Assembly: GCA_004794655.1 (NCBI GenBank)
Contig: SMMW01000601.1
Location: 62,001 to 126,000, forward strand
From: Marisa cornuarietis
Taxonomy: Eukaryota > Mollusca > Gastropoda > Architaenioglossa > Ampullariidae
Reading direction: 5' to 3'
DNA: 64,000 bases
Below, piece by piece: positions 33,063 through 45,900 of this stretch (positions are counted from its first letter, which is position 1; every line of letters starts with the position of its first letter). Below the pieces are notes generated by a model. The model had not been told where the DNA came from, ran no database searches, and worked only from the letters and a program-made list of their open reading frames with translations. Both the position numbers and the translations under genes were made by a program.

Positions 33063-35804
33063 ATCGAGCTGCAGGACCTGATGACAGGGATAGTGTTTGA
33101 AATGGCCGCAACTCGTAATGCTTGCTCGTAACTCCTGTGAAAACATCCATAGACATGAATACTGCTTTGTAAAGTGAGTGTCGATCACTTCTCCTGGATA
33201 TTGTCCCCACTCGCTCATCCCCACCCCCACCCCCGATATTCATTATTTTTTACGAGCTAAAGACGATAAGACTGCTCGACATCTTATGAAAATGTGCGCC
33301 CGCGTTTAAAAAGTAAAAACAAACAAACAAACCATGATGTATGTGTAAATGGACAGGAATTGTCGTCAAGAGACTGGAGACTGGGACCCTTTAGCCAGCG
33401 GCAGATAAAATATGGCGGCGAAAGGCGGGGCAGACCGCTGTCTCCACATGGCTGTGCGATGTGTGAAAACACTGTCGCCGTCTTCTACCCACTCCACCCC
33501 AGTGACGCAATCACAGCCCCAAAAACACGAACACGATTGCGAAAGCAATAGCCAGGCCCTTGGTGGACGTTCGTCCCTTCTTTTCCCTGTATTGCGGTGG
33601 CAAATGGCGACCCATTGCTTCAACCCGTCCGTCACAAATTGCGGCGCTTCCCTTGTGAAATGGTCGCGCGTTTGGAGAAAAAACACGGACAGGAGATTGC
33701 AACTGTACGGAGAGATTGCCTCCCGCACTTCTTTGGCGGGAGGCAGGGTGGATTCCCTGCCGGCCTGTTTCTCACTCCCCCTGGTGTTGATACATCAGAA
33801 TTTCATTAGGGCAACTAAAAATATTTGCCACTAACGGCAATTTTCTGAGGGGATGGCGTCGGCGCACTGTCGGGTCGGTCGCTCGGCTGGACCGGACAGA
33901 CAGACAAACGTAGTCTTTCTGCTCCGTTGGCCAGCCCTATCTTTTTCTCTCCCTTTTCCAAGAGCTGGGAAGGTGTTTGGGGGTGTAATCTAATCTGGAC
34001 AGCAAGACGCAGTTGTCGTGTCCTCTCTAGTCCTCCACACGCTCGTTCCGCCACGTGGGCTTCCCCTCCCCCCAACCCCACGAACGTTGTAGGCTCGTTG
34101 GGGAGTGGGGTGGGGGCGCGACCTCTTCGGCACCAGCCCTTTCATTGCGACTGTTCTATCACCCCCATCCCACCTCAACTCCGTCTCTCTCACACAGACA
34201 CCAGGACGGCTAGTGAGGGGGAAGGAGTGGGGGTGAGGCCAAGGAACCGCGATGCTTGATCTTTCCTGGTGTGCTGGTGGTGGTAAAAGCCTTATTGACT
34301 GTCGCCTTGATCTCCTGGCTGCGCTGCTCACTTCTCGTCGCCACAACACGTAATCGGCTCAAAACCCCAGCTGACAGGTCAAGCAGAAGGCTCGGTGCCG
34401 GGGGTTAAGTGTTGTATAGGAAGGAGAGTCGCTGTACCTGCACTGCCCAACAACCCGATCGTAAATCGGGAAACACCGTTCACACAGTGATAAATGAATC
34501 AGACGCAAAAGAAAAATAAGTAATGTGAAACTGTGGAGGCTGTGAATTTGGATGTGAGTATTATGCACGATGACATTGGTCGATGTGTTGGTGCGTGCGC
34601 GAGCGTGTGTGTGTGTGTGTGCGCGTGTGTGTGCACAGAGCTGTTGGCCTGCCTGTCTGTCTTCATGAAAGTCCTACGTGTTGCCTCGTATGTGTGGGTA
34701 TGGGTGAGTGTGTAGGTGTGCGTGCATGCGCGCCAGCATACGACCGACAATTACTCACCTTCATTTCCGGTGAGCCTGGATCTGTCAGCCAATCAGAATC
34801 TTTAATATTGCGAGCACTGACATCGAAGCTTTTCCTCCATTTTCCAAATTGCTGCAATGCTCAACAGCTTTCGCAAGAAAAGGATAGGTTAAACAAAAAT
34901 TCTCGGTCTCAGTTGAAGTTCTAATTGTGTCTTTCTGAAACCCACCTCTATCATGTTCACAGTTTGATATCCGCCATGTTGCCGAGCAAATCCCCGGTTT
35001 AGCCTCTAATGCATTCTTGGTGTATTCCAAGCTAACGTTTTTAAGCAAAAGGAAATCAGTGCAAGAGATACGACAAAAGCCTGTCTCATGCAAAGTCTTG
35101 ACACCCAGGAAAGAAACCTCATACCCAAGTAAAAAAAAACAAAACGCAAACTGCATGGTGAGGTCACAAATAAGGGAAGTAACGCTGTATTAAAGTAAGT
35201 ACAACCTGCTGCTGGTGATGGTAGTAGCAGACTACTCTATAGAAACCTGTCTTTCTCTTTTATGTTTCCGTGTGCACTGAAAGGTAAACTCTTCATAAAA
35301 AAGTAAGCTCTTATATATATATATACAGTCTTCATATCGACAAACCTTCCTGCTGCTACATTTGAGGTTTCGGTCAAAGTCGACCTTAGATATTATATAT
35401 ACCCTCTTTATGGCGCCACCCTCGGCTCTCGCCCAACATTTGTGTTGGTGGTGAGATAACAGTGCAGTCCTGATAAATCACTCGATGTGTGTAAAAGTTT
35501 TCGCGTCTGAAAATGCACGTTGTATGCCCACCCACCCACAAAAAAATAAGTATGGAGTTGAAGATGGGGCTGTTTGCCGTATTCGGTGCTCGGTAGTCAC
35601 ATGACCGAAGAAGTGTACATGCGCATCAGGTCGCCACTACATACACAGACCGCCCCCTCGTTGTACAGAGTTGTTTCTTTTATGCTGTTATAATGTTCTT
35701 GCAGTGCAAAGAAGCTGAATATCTAACCTCTTTCCGTTTTTGTAAACTGTAGCTTATCTTGCAGATTTCGTATTGTTGTTTTGAAAAGGATATCTCATAG
35801 TTTG

Positions 35805-35873
<69 letters not shown>

Positions 35874-35883
35874 GATGATGATG
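35805..35883. repeat. (GAT)n microsatellite
   Basis: About 26 GAT units with one interruption (GAGATG) near the right end. Confidence 0.95.
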
Positions 35884-37422
35884 TTTCAGGACATCTTTTC
35901 CTTTTTGAATGATATTTGCCCTTACAAAATAGGAAACTTTCTCTTTTTTTTCATTTGTGGCACGATCGGTCAAATAAGTACAAGTATACAGTACAGACAG
36001 CACAGCACAGTACAACATGAGGTCATAAGTGAACTAATAAGGCTACATTCTGTGGGTGAGAACAGACAATGAAGGAGTGGATCAATCTGCCGATGCTTCT
36101 TTTTGATTGTGTAGTTGTTGCAGATAAGCGGATATGGAATTATCGCATGCATCACATCAACGTCTTGGCATGTTTGTAGACAACAAAAGTTTGGAGAAAA
36201 GTTTTCCTCCCATACACCCACTGGGTCACACACACCGACTTGACATTGGACTAGATATTAGACTACAGGGGAGTGGGGGGTGCTATTTTTATGGCAACAA
36301 CTGACAACAACTGCTGTGAACCGAAAACCCGGAAAAACTTTTCGGTCGTAAAGAGGAATAAAATATTTACAGGTTTTTTTTAACCCCTGCTACTCATTTT
36401 CAAAAATTCTATTTGTTTGGAGTAAAAAGAAATCATTTTATTCAGCGGAACTGGAATACTGCTGCAGGCAAAGCCTTAATCGGGCGGGAATCCGACAACA
36501 GCAACGTTGACATCATCGATTGACATTTTCTCTTCTTACCGAGCGTGTCCAGAACAAGAGGAGCACCGTTTTTTTATGTTCGTGGAGCGAGGTGTTGATG
36601 CAGTTTCGCCATCACTTGCGCCTTTAGCCTTTATTACTATTTTTAATCTTCCGCCAGAGCTTCAGTGTATCGACTGACACTAACCAAACTGGAGAGTGTT
36701 TGGTGAGGCCAAACGCAATAAGGGATTTCATCTTTGTTTAGGGTATGCTGCCAACTACAGCCACGGCAGAGAAATCCATGGGCATATTTCCTATTGTTTC
36801 CTAAAAGAAGCTGGAATTTTGAGGAGGTCATGTTGACTCTGTCTTCGGGATGCCTGCGCAAACACACGCACCGTTGCTCTTTGGGAGTGTTGAAACAGCG
36901 GCGCAAGCATCGTTCCCCTGTCTGAGCCATTGTTCTGTCAGGCGCTGAAACAACATGGCGGCAGCTACGCTATACAGTCTCCAACCTCGCAACATTACTT
37001 ACTATATCTTTGCCAGCTTCCTTCTCTTCCACAACAAAAGATTTGGTTCTGATCTTTCTATTATTTGCTATCTTTCTCGCTCTCTTCACTTTGTGTTGGT
37101 ATATCTTATATTCCCATGCTTCTTTCAGCTGAGTTGGATTAAAAAAAAAGTTTTATTACTCAAGTTTTCTTCGTACTCTTCCTCAAAATTCCAACTGTGC
37201 AACGGACCTGACAACACAGCCCGTCTGTGTCTATGAAAAAGAGAGAAGGGTTGAGGGGAGGGAGAGCGAGGATGGGGGAGAGAACCGTAAATTTGTATGG
37301 AGGGGGGTGGGGGTAATAGAAACATTTCTATCAGCGTAGCTTTTAAATAATCTCTTAATTATAAATGCATGGACACGCAAAGTAAAACGCAGGTTTTCTT
37401 GCATGAATGTTTGTGTTTGTGG

Positions 37423-37517
<95 letters not shown>

Positions 37518-37628
37518 GGAACTGGTCTCAAAAGCAAAGAGTTTATTTCGCCCTTAGTGTAGCCCCTCACGTTGTGGAGAAAATGAATGCCATCAGCATG
37601 AATGTGGTCTCATCCTTGCTATTGCCTG
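37423..37628 (-). mobile_element. Retroposon 3' end with (ATC)n tail, copy 1
   Basis: On the minus strand a 112-base body (37,628 to 37,517) contains AAATAAACTC with an AATAAA signal and runs directly into an (ATC)n tail, seen as GAT at 37,423-37,517. The body differs from copy 2 (40,371-40,482) at 4 of 112 positions. It is probably the 3' end of a LINE or SINE, 5'-truncated. The parent family is not recognised. Confidence 0.65.
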
Positions 37629-38495
37629 TATACACTCACGTCCGTGTGCGTGTGTGTGTGTGTGTGCGCGCGCACGCGCGGATGTTTTCTACTTTATTTG
37701 AGCGCGCATTTCTAATACTAAGTGTGCGCGTGCCCAACCTCCCATTGGAGTCTACCTTACACCCTCCACACACACACACACACACGCACGAACATGCACA
37801 ACTCCTACTCACAACCCCCCACCACCTCCCACACTCTTTTTTTGCGCCTCCCTGTCCTCTCCTGACGTGCGAGCACTTTGTCCCCATCTCCTCGCATCGA
37901 TGAGCACGCGGGTTTGGCACCTTGTCGCGCGCGACTCCCGTGAAACACTCTCAGAGAAAATAGAGACCACGGAGCTGTGACCATAAACTGCGAGTCTTGT
38001 GCGCTTCCTAGAAGAAACGACACTTAGTTTTAATCAGCCCGGCTTCTCGCAGACCCCTCGGGCCAAAAGGCAGGCAGCACTGTACCCGCCATTGTTGCGC
38101 TGACGTGCTTATTAGATCTGCGATCGACAAGCCATCGGGCCGGCCGCGCGGGCAAGTGGCAAATAGCCTCGGGACACGAGCGGCAGGCGGCCAATCACAA
38201 ACAAATTTCGTGTTTACCTTTCGGTCTCCTGCGGCAAGGGCCACTGCAGCGGCGCGAAGAGTTCAATTTGGGACTCGCTCTGCCAGTGGAAACCCCAAGG
38301 TGGACAGGGAAGCTGCTGCCTGCCTGGCAGACCGTTGGGGGTTCTTTGTTCTAAAAGATAAGGGAAAGTTCGGGTGGGGTGGGGTGGAGTTGGGAGGGGA
38401 GAGTGCCGTGACCTGTAACGGGTGTGTCGCCTTTCACGGTTGGATGGAATCACTCAGACTAAAGCCAGCTTAGTAGGCGTGTGTGAGTGCGTGAG

Positions 38496-38499
<4 letters not shown>

Positions 38500-38546
<47 letters not shown>

Positions 38547-38547
38547 A
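38500..38547. repeat. Compound (GT)n(GA)n microsatellite
   Basis: About 14 GT units followed directly by about 10 GA units. Confidence 0.95.
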
Positions 38548-39328
38548 AGTTATAAAAAGGATCATTGATTAATATCTGCCTATCCGATCATTCTTTAGTT
38601 TTCTTCTTACTCTCAAACTGTTCTTCTCTTGCTCTTTCCCCAAGCACACTCATTAACGCTCATATTCACGAGGAAGCAAAATTGACGCACCGTACTTAAA
38701 AAAAGTCTAACATCCAACTTCCATTTCAGCGAGTAAGAGAAATCCTTAAAAAAATTGGATGAATTAAAAAAAAATCTCACCTCTAGACTTGAGTGGCATG
38801 CTGTTTATTGATGTCGTACACGCTAATCGAGGCATAGTCTTGCCTGCACGTTACGGATCGAGGAGAGCTGTCATCAGCAGCTGCAGCTATTCCCCCCCTC
38901 CCCACACACACACACACTTCTCCCTTGTCCCTCCAATTTCCACCTTTCGGCCCCTACCCCTACCCGTTCCTTTCCATCTCACCCATTACCCCCTTCTTTT
39001 AGTTAGGCCGAGATCCGACACTAGGATCATCTTGTGAGAGCAGGTCCAAGTGGCGCATGCTTAATTGTCCCCCCGCCCCACCCTTGGAAACCATTAGCAC
39101 GGTGTGCGCCAGAGAGCGAGAGCTGCCCAAGATGCTGGACTGGAAAGTATGAGAATCGGTCTCCTCTACGACCGTCTTGCCTGCGACTATCTTCCCTTGG
39201 TGTCTCGAAACGATCATGGGCCCTTGCAGGTCTTTTCTTGGTTCAAGCGGCAAGGAGTCTGGTATTGGTAAGTACAATGATGATTCATGTCTTAGTTAAA
39301 AACCAGGATTGGAATAGGGGAAGTGATG

Positions 39329-39356
39329 TGGTGGTGGTGGTGGTGGTGGTGGTGGT
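39329..39356. repeat. (GTG)n microsatellite
   Basis: About nine uninterrupted GTG units. Confidence 0.9.
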
Positions 39357-39893
39357 GTGTTAGTCTAGGCCAACCTCCCCGCCATGGTCTCTCTCCTTTA
39401 GTTCTTCACACGATTGAGACTGGGGTTTCCCCTTCAGTCCTCTTTTTTTTTTTTTTTTTTGATGAACTTGTGGACATCGGGCTCTGAGAACTGTTCCGGA
39501 GGGTCAATAAATCAGGGCTTCATTCACAGAAGCTGGAGACATGGTGGGGAGCATAGGGTGGGGTGTGTTGGTGGGGTGGAGGGCTGGGATGGGTGGATAG
39601 GTCTCGTGCGGTGTCTGCACTGTGCTGGCGATGGAGTCTTTTGGCAAAGAACTCGCGGTTGTGTGTCCCTGCCTGTGACAGCCGACGTGGGGTGGTCGAT
39701 ACTTTATTGCATTACTGACTGTCGATGGAGCTGCCATCTGTCGGTTTGGTTGTATAGTGAGTACTCGGTTCCGCTCGAACCCTAGGTCGAGACTACTGCA
39801 AGTGTCAAGTGTCTTTTAGCAACGTGACTGGTATCTGGATTCGTATGTGGTATGCATTTTATGTTTGGTACTTGAGCGCGCGTGTGAGGGGGG

Positions 39894-39894
<1 letters not shown>

Positions 39895-39952
<58 letters not shown>
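39895..39952. repeat. (TG)n microsatellite
   Basis: 29 uninterrupted TG units. Confidence 0.95.
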
Positions 39953-39953
<1 letters not shown>

Positions 39954-40280
39954 TGGCATACGTGGGGCACAGCCTGAGCAACTATTGCTGGCACAAAACC
40001 ACAGTTCCTGACAGAGCTGCCTGGGAAGAACTCTCGGTATCTGGTCCGAAAACTCTGTCGGCAATCAATCGCAGACCAAAACTATTAGCATCATGAATAA
40101 ACCATTAGTACTATTGCCACAAATAAATCATTTATAAAACTTTGATTACAGTCAAACATTTTCAATTGTGTGCTGCAACTGAGTTAGTGGTACTAATTTT
40201 AAATAAATTTAATAATAATAACAAGAAGAAGTTATATTTAGATCGCTCCCTTTCCTTACCATCAAGGGCATATCAAAGAG

Positions 40281-40283
<3 letters not shown>

Positions 40284-40371
<88 letters not shown>

Positions 40372-40482
40372 GGAACGGGTCTCAAAAGCAAAGAGTTTAT
40401 TTCGCCCTCAGTGTAGCCCCTCACGTTGTGGAGAAAATGAATGCCCTCAGCATGAACGTGGTCTCATCCTTGCTATTGCCTG
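40284..40482 (-). mobile_element. Retroposon 3' end with (ATT)n(ATC)n tail, copy 2
   Basis: Same 112-base body as copy 1 (40,371-40,482) in the same orientation. The tail is compound: AAT units (ATT on the minus strand) at 40,315-40,370 lie next to the body, then GAT units at 40,284-40,316. Near-identical bodies with different tails suggest the tail either varied at insertion or changed afterwards. Confidence 0.65.
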
Positions 40483-40809
40483 GAATCTTCCACAAGCCAA
40501 GAAAGTGTTCTGCTTCTGAAAGAAGCTGAAATGTATTATTATGTTTCTACTGAAACTCAGCTCACAGTCTTTGGTGCAGTGGTACACATTTCACAGACAG
40601 AAATAACGGTTGATCAACACAACTCTTGTCAGAGCATCGCGCTAATGGTCACGTTGAGGGTAGCTTCATTGGTACTTCAGTGATCATGCGATGGCCGACG
40701 CGAAGGCTCTTAGACACACCAGATAAACATTTCTATCCCTCACTTCCATCAAGCGACTAAAGGGAAAATCTTTAAAAACTGAAAAAGAAGAAATTCTTTG
40801 GACTTTTAG

Positions 40810-40879
<70 letters not shown>

Positions 40880-42585
40880 GATGCAGATGGGTATTTATCT
40901 TTCAGGACACTGCCGGTGTACTTGTGTACGTTGAAAACAAGAATGTCTTGTAAACCCGCGATCTTATAGTCGTGAGGTCACTGCCCTACTTCCCCTAACC
41001 CTCAAGATAGTCAAGTACCCACAGATTGGTCAACTGAGGAGAGTCAGATCATTCAGCTGTGTCATAGGGGTATCGAACTGGCTAGTGTCTTGAGAACCTT
41101 CTGATTCGGAGTCCGTTGTTGTAACCAGCAAGCCATCTATTTGCCCTCTGTGTGAAAGCCACGCTACAAATCTTTTTTTTGTGCAAGATGGCGGTATCAC
41201 AGCCACAGTAGTAGTAGGAGCAATATTGATGGTGGGATAGAGAAGAAAAGGGTCGTATTCTAGACAATTGTAGAGGAAGCAAAACTAGTGACACGTCCTC
41301 GAAAGATTTTTCGTTCCTGTCGTTGCCAAGAGACGTGTCACATGCCTTCCATGAATGAAGAGCTCCTTCGGTCTTGTGTTCTCTCAGTTTCCGACAAAAA
41401 ATCTTTTCCCACAGCACGGTTTGTCAATAAATCCCGTGACGCCACTGTCTTGGACTGCTCTGCAGGATACATCTGTCATCCGCCTCCCCTAATGTGTGAT
41501 GACACATGTTAATCCTGGATATCCCCCCCAGCTTACGTCACAAAATCGAACTGTGAGTAAACAAGCTGTAAACAAGCTGTGTCCGACAATTGCAGCGCTC
41601 ACTAGAAGAAATTTCTAGAATATTGTCAATACTTAAAAAGAATTTTTTTTCCCTTTTCTATAATTTTACCATTGGCGTTTTCCATAGTCGTTATTTGCTT
41701 TTGTTTTTGTTACTCTTCTTTCCTTCCCAACCCCACCACCTCATTTCATGTTTTACACACTAAACCATTCCCCTTCCCCCCTTTTGCCTATCAGTGACAC
41801 TTGACAGCCCCAGCGCCCTCTATCAATTTATTACCTACAGCCAAGGTGGTCGCCAACCTGACACGTGCACGCGCGCGGTATAACGTGCATTTACAAATTC
41901 AGCACCTCCTGCTCTGACGGATTTCTAAACACTCGGCCGGAAAAAGCCATAAATTTTCCACATCCACGCAACTCCGCAGTGAGTGCCACACAGCCGCATC
42001 CTTCTGATTCCGATGCTGCCGAGAGGAGGTTTTGTACATCAACCATAAGATCTTACGTGCGCGAACGTTCGCGAACAGTGGAGAAACATCCGGGAACCTG
42101 TAGACCTCCTCTTCGCCTCTCCATTTTCTTTTTCTCCTCTTCGTCTTGTTCCGCTTTCTTTTTCATCTTCTTTCTTCTCCTTTTTCTTTGATCCCAGGAG
42201 AGCTCCATTGACGACTTCATCCGACATCCAGCCATGCTTTTTGAATGTAAAGATTTTGCCGGAACGGCGACGTGGCTCGACAGGAGTTTGGACAATTAAT
42301 TAGTGAATTGTCCAAGCAGATGTTAGTCGGGGGCTCGGAGGTTTCTTGTGATCGAAATCAGCAACAAAGTCTACAGCTTGCGTGAAGTGTTGCTGTGGAG
42401 ACTTTGTTGGCAATCTTATAGGTCTTTCCTGTTGTCAAAGATATATAAAGATATGTTGCAAAGTTTGACATGATAAACATGAAAATATTTTTATAACTAT
42501 TTCACATGTTCGAGAAAAAATGTTTGATTAAGAGGGTCTTTTTAATGAAGAAACAGCGTAATCTTATGGATAATATATGGATAAT
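40483..42585. other. Gene-poor interval
   Basis: Contains the TG run at 40,811-40,880 and pyrimidine-rich stretches at 41,640-41,780 and 42,105-42,190. No recognisable coding sequence or RNA gene. Confidence 0.45.
40811..40880. repeat. (TG)n microsatellite
   Basis: About 32 TG units, then GCGTGTG. Confidence 0.95.
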
Positions 42586-42590
42586 GGGAA

Positions 42591-42665
42591 TACCACGTGA
42601 CCCGACGGTTAACACGCTCGACTCTGAATCGGAAAGTCACCTTTTCGACTCGTGCTCGGATGAGT
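42591..42665 (+). mobile_element. tRNA-like SINE head
   Basis: GTGACCCGACGGTTAACACG resembles a polymerase III A box and TTCGACTCGTGCTCGG a B box, about 35 bases apart. This is the layout of a tRNA-derived SINE head. It differs in sequence from the SINE next to it. It is not a usable tRNA gene: no anticodon stem or acceptor pairing is evident. Confidence 0.5.
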
Positions 42666-42743
42666 GGATGAGAAAACGCAACCTCCTTCCGATCCAGCTA
42701 TGACGGCATGACGGGATCGTGGTTTTTTTCAGGATATGTACAA

Positions 42744-42938
42744 TTTATTTTAAATTTTTTTAATAGGTGTTTTACGCCGAGCCAGCAACTAAGGCTATAT
42801 CACGGCAAGGCAGCTAGCCCTGTAAACAGATGCCACATGCAAAGAAAGAACAGCGTGCCCGAGACGAGAACTGAACCCAGTACAGCCAACCTTCACTGTA
42901 TTGGCGACAGGCGCTAACCGTTGCGCCACCGGACCGCC
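42744..42938 (-). mobile_element. Complete tRNA-derived SINE with 14-bp target duplication
   Basis: On the minus strand the element begins GGGCGGTCCGGTGGCGCAAC (A-box region GTGGCGCAACGGTTAGCGCC) and has a B-box-like GGGTTCAGTTCTCGTC. It continues through a tRNA-unrelated body and ends in an A/T-rich tail at 42,744-42,765. Both sides carry CAGGATATGTACAA (42,730-42,743 and 42,939-42,952), a perfect 14-base target-site duplication. This proves LINE-type retroposition and suggests a relatively recent insertion. A diverged relative lies at 29,230-29,400. Confidence 0.85.
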
Positions 42939-42952
42939 CAGGATATGTACAA

Positions 42953-45900
42953 GACAGAGTAGGAGAGGGCCTAGCTTCACTGTCCAGGCAGCAACTATCC
43001 CGTGGAGAAAAAATGATATATTTGTCAGTTAGTTTACTGCACAAACAACAAAATGGCCCATTGCAATAGATCGTAAAAGTTTGCAAAAACTTCCTACATA
43101 CATATGTTTTCCAAAGCTGATTTGGCAAAGGCCAAATACAAATGAAACTTATCTGTAACATATGGTGACTGCTTTGCGACTAAAAAATCACAAATATTGC
43201 AACAAAATAAGTATCACTTACAGTATATACACAATGGTACACAATCCTGGGAAAGAACAGTAGTAAATAACCGACTCAAAGAACTAAAGGAAAAAACCCG
43301 CTCAGTGGAGATAAATACTCTCGGTGAACACTGAGGGCAAATAATGACAGTATATATCCTTGGCAGGGAGGAAACGTTTTGTCGGCAACTCTCCGCACAA
43401 CATGCCACGACTTGCGGCCGAAGATTCCAGCTGGGTGATGTCATAGCAGGAGCCTACGGCAATCAGAAGTGTAAGAGACGGATTTGAAGACTAACAACCG
43501 CCGGCGTGTGGTCCAGAGGTCAGGGAGCAAGTAAGACTACTGCTGCTGAAGGTTGTGTAGTGCGGAGTGAAAAATGGCTGAGCTAAATCCACAGACTTTT
43601 TGATCGAATGCATTAACGGTACAAGCTGCTTACGTTTGACCGATGAAAAAAATAATCTGTTTTAGAAGATGAATGACGGGTTGAAATATTGCTTTTAGGT
43701 CCGTAACAACCATTCTTTTCCCCCCTTCTATTCTTCTCCTTTTTATTTCTATTTTTTTTTAATTTCTTATTTTTATTTTTTTCTGCCATACACTAAAAGA
43801 CATAAGGTGCTGCCTACTCTAGAAACGAGTTATTATCGGACAGTCATTAATCTTCAAGAGATAGCAACACGCTGGAATTTACAGCCTCCGTGTGCTAAAT
43901 TTATTCATCACACTTTTTAAAAGCTTTTTCAATTTATTTGTATTTTAATTTGCTTCTAATAATACACTTGGCATTAACTGCCATTTCGTTTCTTTTGCTT
44001 CGCAATCGTGTCAAAAGTGGTCTCAGACTCCGCGACATTGTCGTTAGAAAAGAAAAAGATCCGACGAGCAGAAAAGAAATGAAGGGAAATATAAAGACAA
44101 TAAGAAGAAAAAGACAGAGCAATGAAAGAAGAAAAAAGAAAGATCAGAAGAAAAACAGAAAGATAACAAGAAAATTAAGGAGACCTCAACAAAAATTGAA
44201 AGTGCACTCAAAATAGTAAGTTTTATTTGTGCCGTGTTACCTTTCACTGTGACCATGTATCTTACTGCAGGAAAACGTAGAGCTTAATATAAAGTTCAGT
44301 ATATATATATATATATAAAACCAGAACGCTCTTCCGAGTCTTCACCCAAATATGTTGGTTGTCAAAAAAAAAAAAAGTAGAAAGTGGTTTGTTAAATCAG
44401 TTTGTTGTTTTGGATGGTATGTTGCTGCTTCTCTCACTCTCTCTTACGCACACAGAGAGAGAGAATTATCGAAGATATCACCTCAAGCTTATTGCTTGCG
44501 AAGTTAGTTGAAGCAGCCAGGGCAAGGGACGAGTCTGTTACAGGTGCCACACTCTGTGGGCGACTAGCGAATGGTTATTTGGGGCTTTACTCAACTCTCA
44601 CCTGCATTAAGATCGTCAAACGAGCTACTGGGAGGGGAGACAACCGTGCTACAGAGCCGGGAGACAATCGTGCTTGACGCTGACTGTATCTGTCTGACTG
44701 GCTGTTTGTCTGTCTGGGTGGCTGGTTTCTTTCTGCTTGCCTGCCATATATGTTTTTCTTTCTACTGATTGGCTAGTCGCTGCCTGCCAGTGTAGTTCTC
44801 ACTCTGTCCTTCATTCTCTCGTCTTGCTCCCCCCCCCCGCCACTTCCGCGAAGTGCTCAACGGAAACCTGTTGGCTGCACGTCTTCACAAACCGTGACAC
44901 TCGTTTGCTTGTGAGGCTTGGCAATCGAAGTTTAATTTACTCCTCTTCGTCCATTTCACTGCACAGCTGCAGTCGCTGATCGCAGTTTTATCCGCAACTC
45001 GCAACGAATTATTCGCAACTTGCCGTCCGCCGAGCAAACAAATCAGCCTTGGTCTCCCCTACACTAGTGTCTCACTCACCTTCCTCTGGCACTTAGTTGT
45101 CAAGCTGTCAATGGTCTTATAAGCAAACGGCGCATGCTGGCTGCGATCGCCAGTCAAAAGGCAGGGGGCGCGCGCCTACAGACCCAAACAGACCAGACGC
45201 GGCCGATCCGGGTATTTATGCCTGGGTGTCAGACCTACCTGAGTTATGCCCCGGGTCACACCCGCTGCCATGCATCACCAGGAGCTGGGGCAACCCCGAG
45301 ACTTCTTCCTTGCAGGAGGTGCTAAAGACCCGCAAAGCAGGGCAGCTAATTTTAACCAGAAGGTTTAGAGGTGTGTGTCTGTAGGATGGCGGAGGAGGGG
45401 GATGTGCCCGACATCCAGAGGGTCGGAGGGGTGGAATGGTGTATTAGCTGTCATTGCAGGGTGGAGAGGGGAACAGAGGTGGGTGGTTTCTTACCGTGTA
45501 GATCGTCGAGGGGCTCGGCCGAGCATCAATCTGCCAGCGCCGAGAAAAACCGTGCTCGACAGACGTCTGAAGTGGTTGGCTCCTAATGAGGGTCCTAAAG
45601 GGGTGGGTGGCATGGCACAAGAGCCTAGAGTTGTTGTATGAGGTTTTCATGGTGTGGGGGTCAGGCGAGGTGACTTATCTTCATTTGACTTCTTCTCACG
45701 AACAACCGTCTGCCCGAATCTCTAAGCCTTGCCTAGAGATGGGTCCTCTCGTTAACTCATAGACACGCTTGTTGAAATGATGGGCCCACCATCGCAGGGA
45801 CGACATCGCAGTCTTAGGATGCTCTTTGTGGCATCAGCTAGGGCTGAGGATGTGAGTAGCTACAAAACCTCGGCCATAAAAGGGCTTAGCTGAGGCACGG

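Larger units (their letters stand above)
32816..37420. other. Gene-poor interval
   Basis: Contains an (AGC) run at 33,031-33,062, a GT-rich run at 34,601-34,635, a short AT run at about 35,312-35,325 and a (GAT) run at 35,805-35,883. GC-rich stretches lie at 33,400-34,340. ATGGCGG words occur at 33,412 and 36,955, but the attached frames are not convincing as exons. Confidence 0.45.
37629..40280. other. Gene-poor interval
   Basis: GT/GC-alternating DNA at 37,641-37,680, a CA run at 37,767-37,786, CpG-rich sequence at 38,040-38,300, a GT/GA run at 38,500-38,547, a GTG run at 39,329-39,356, a T run at 39,443-39,460 and a TG run at 39,895-39,952. No coding sequence is supported. Confidence 0.45.

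Noticed and set aside
33000..33120. AGC run with an open frame reading HHHNQQQQQQ...IELQDLMTGIVF, like a glutamine-rich factor exon
   Set aside because: No splice sites or conserved domain nearby and an alternative frame is equally open; not enough to call an exon.
36955..37236. 93-codon frame starting AACATGGCGGCAGC
   Set aside because: Good start context but the protein is hydrophobic low-complexity sequence ending in A/T runs, with no family match.
37403..37903. 166-codon frame beginning with a long poly-Asp run
   Set aside because: The poly-Asp comes from the GAT microsatellite and the rest crosses CA/GT repeats and a retroposon end.
42591..42665. Possible functional tRNA gene
   Set aside because: A/B-box-like words are present but the acceptor and anticodon stems do not pair; better read as a SINE head.
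45371..45586. 71-codon frame MAEEGDVPDIQRVGGVEWCI
   Set aside because: Begins at an ATGGCGG word in CpG-rich DNA; no recognisable domain and no supported donor site.
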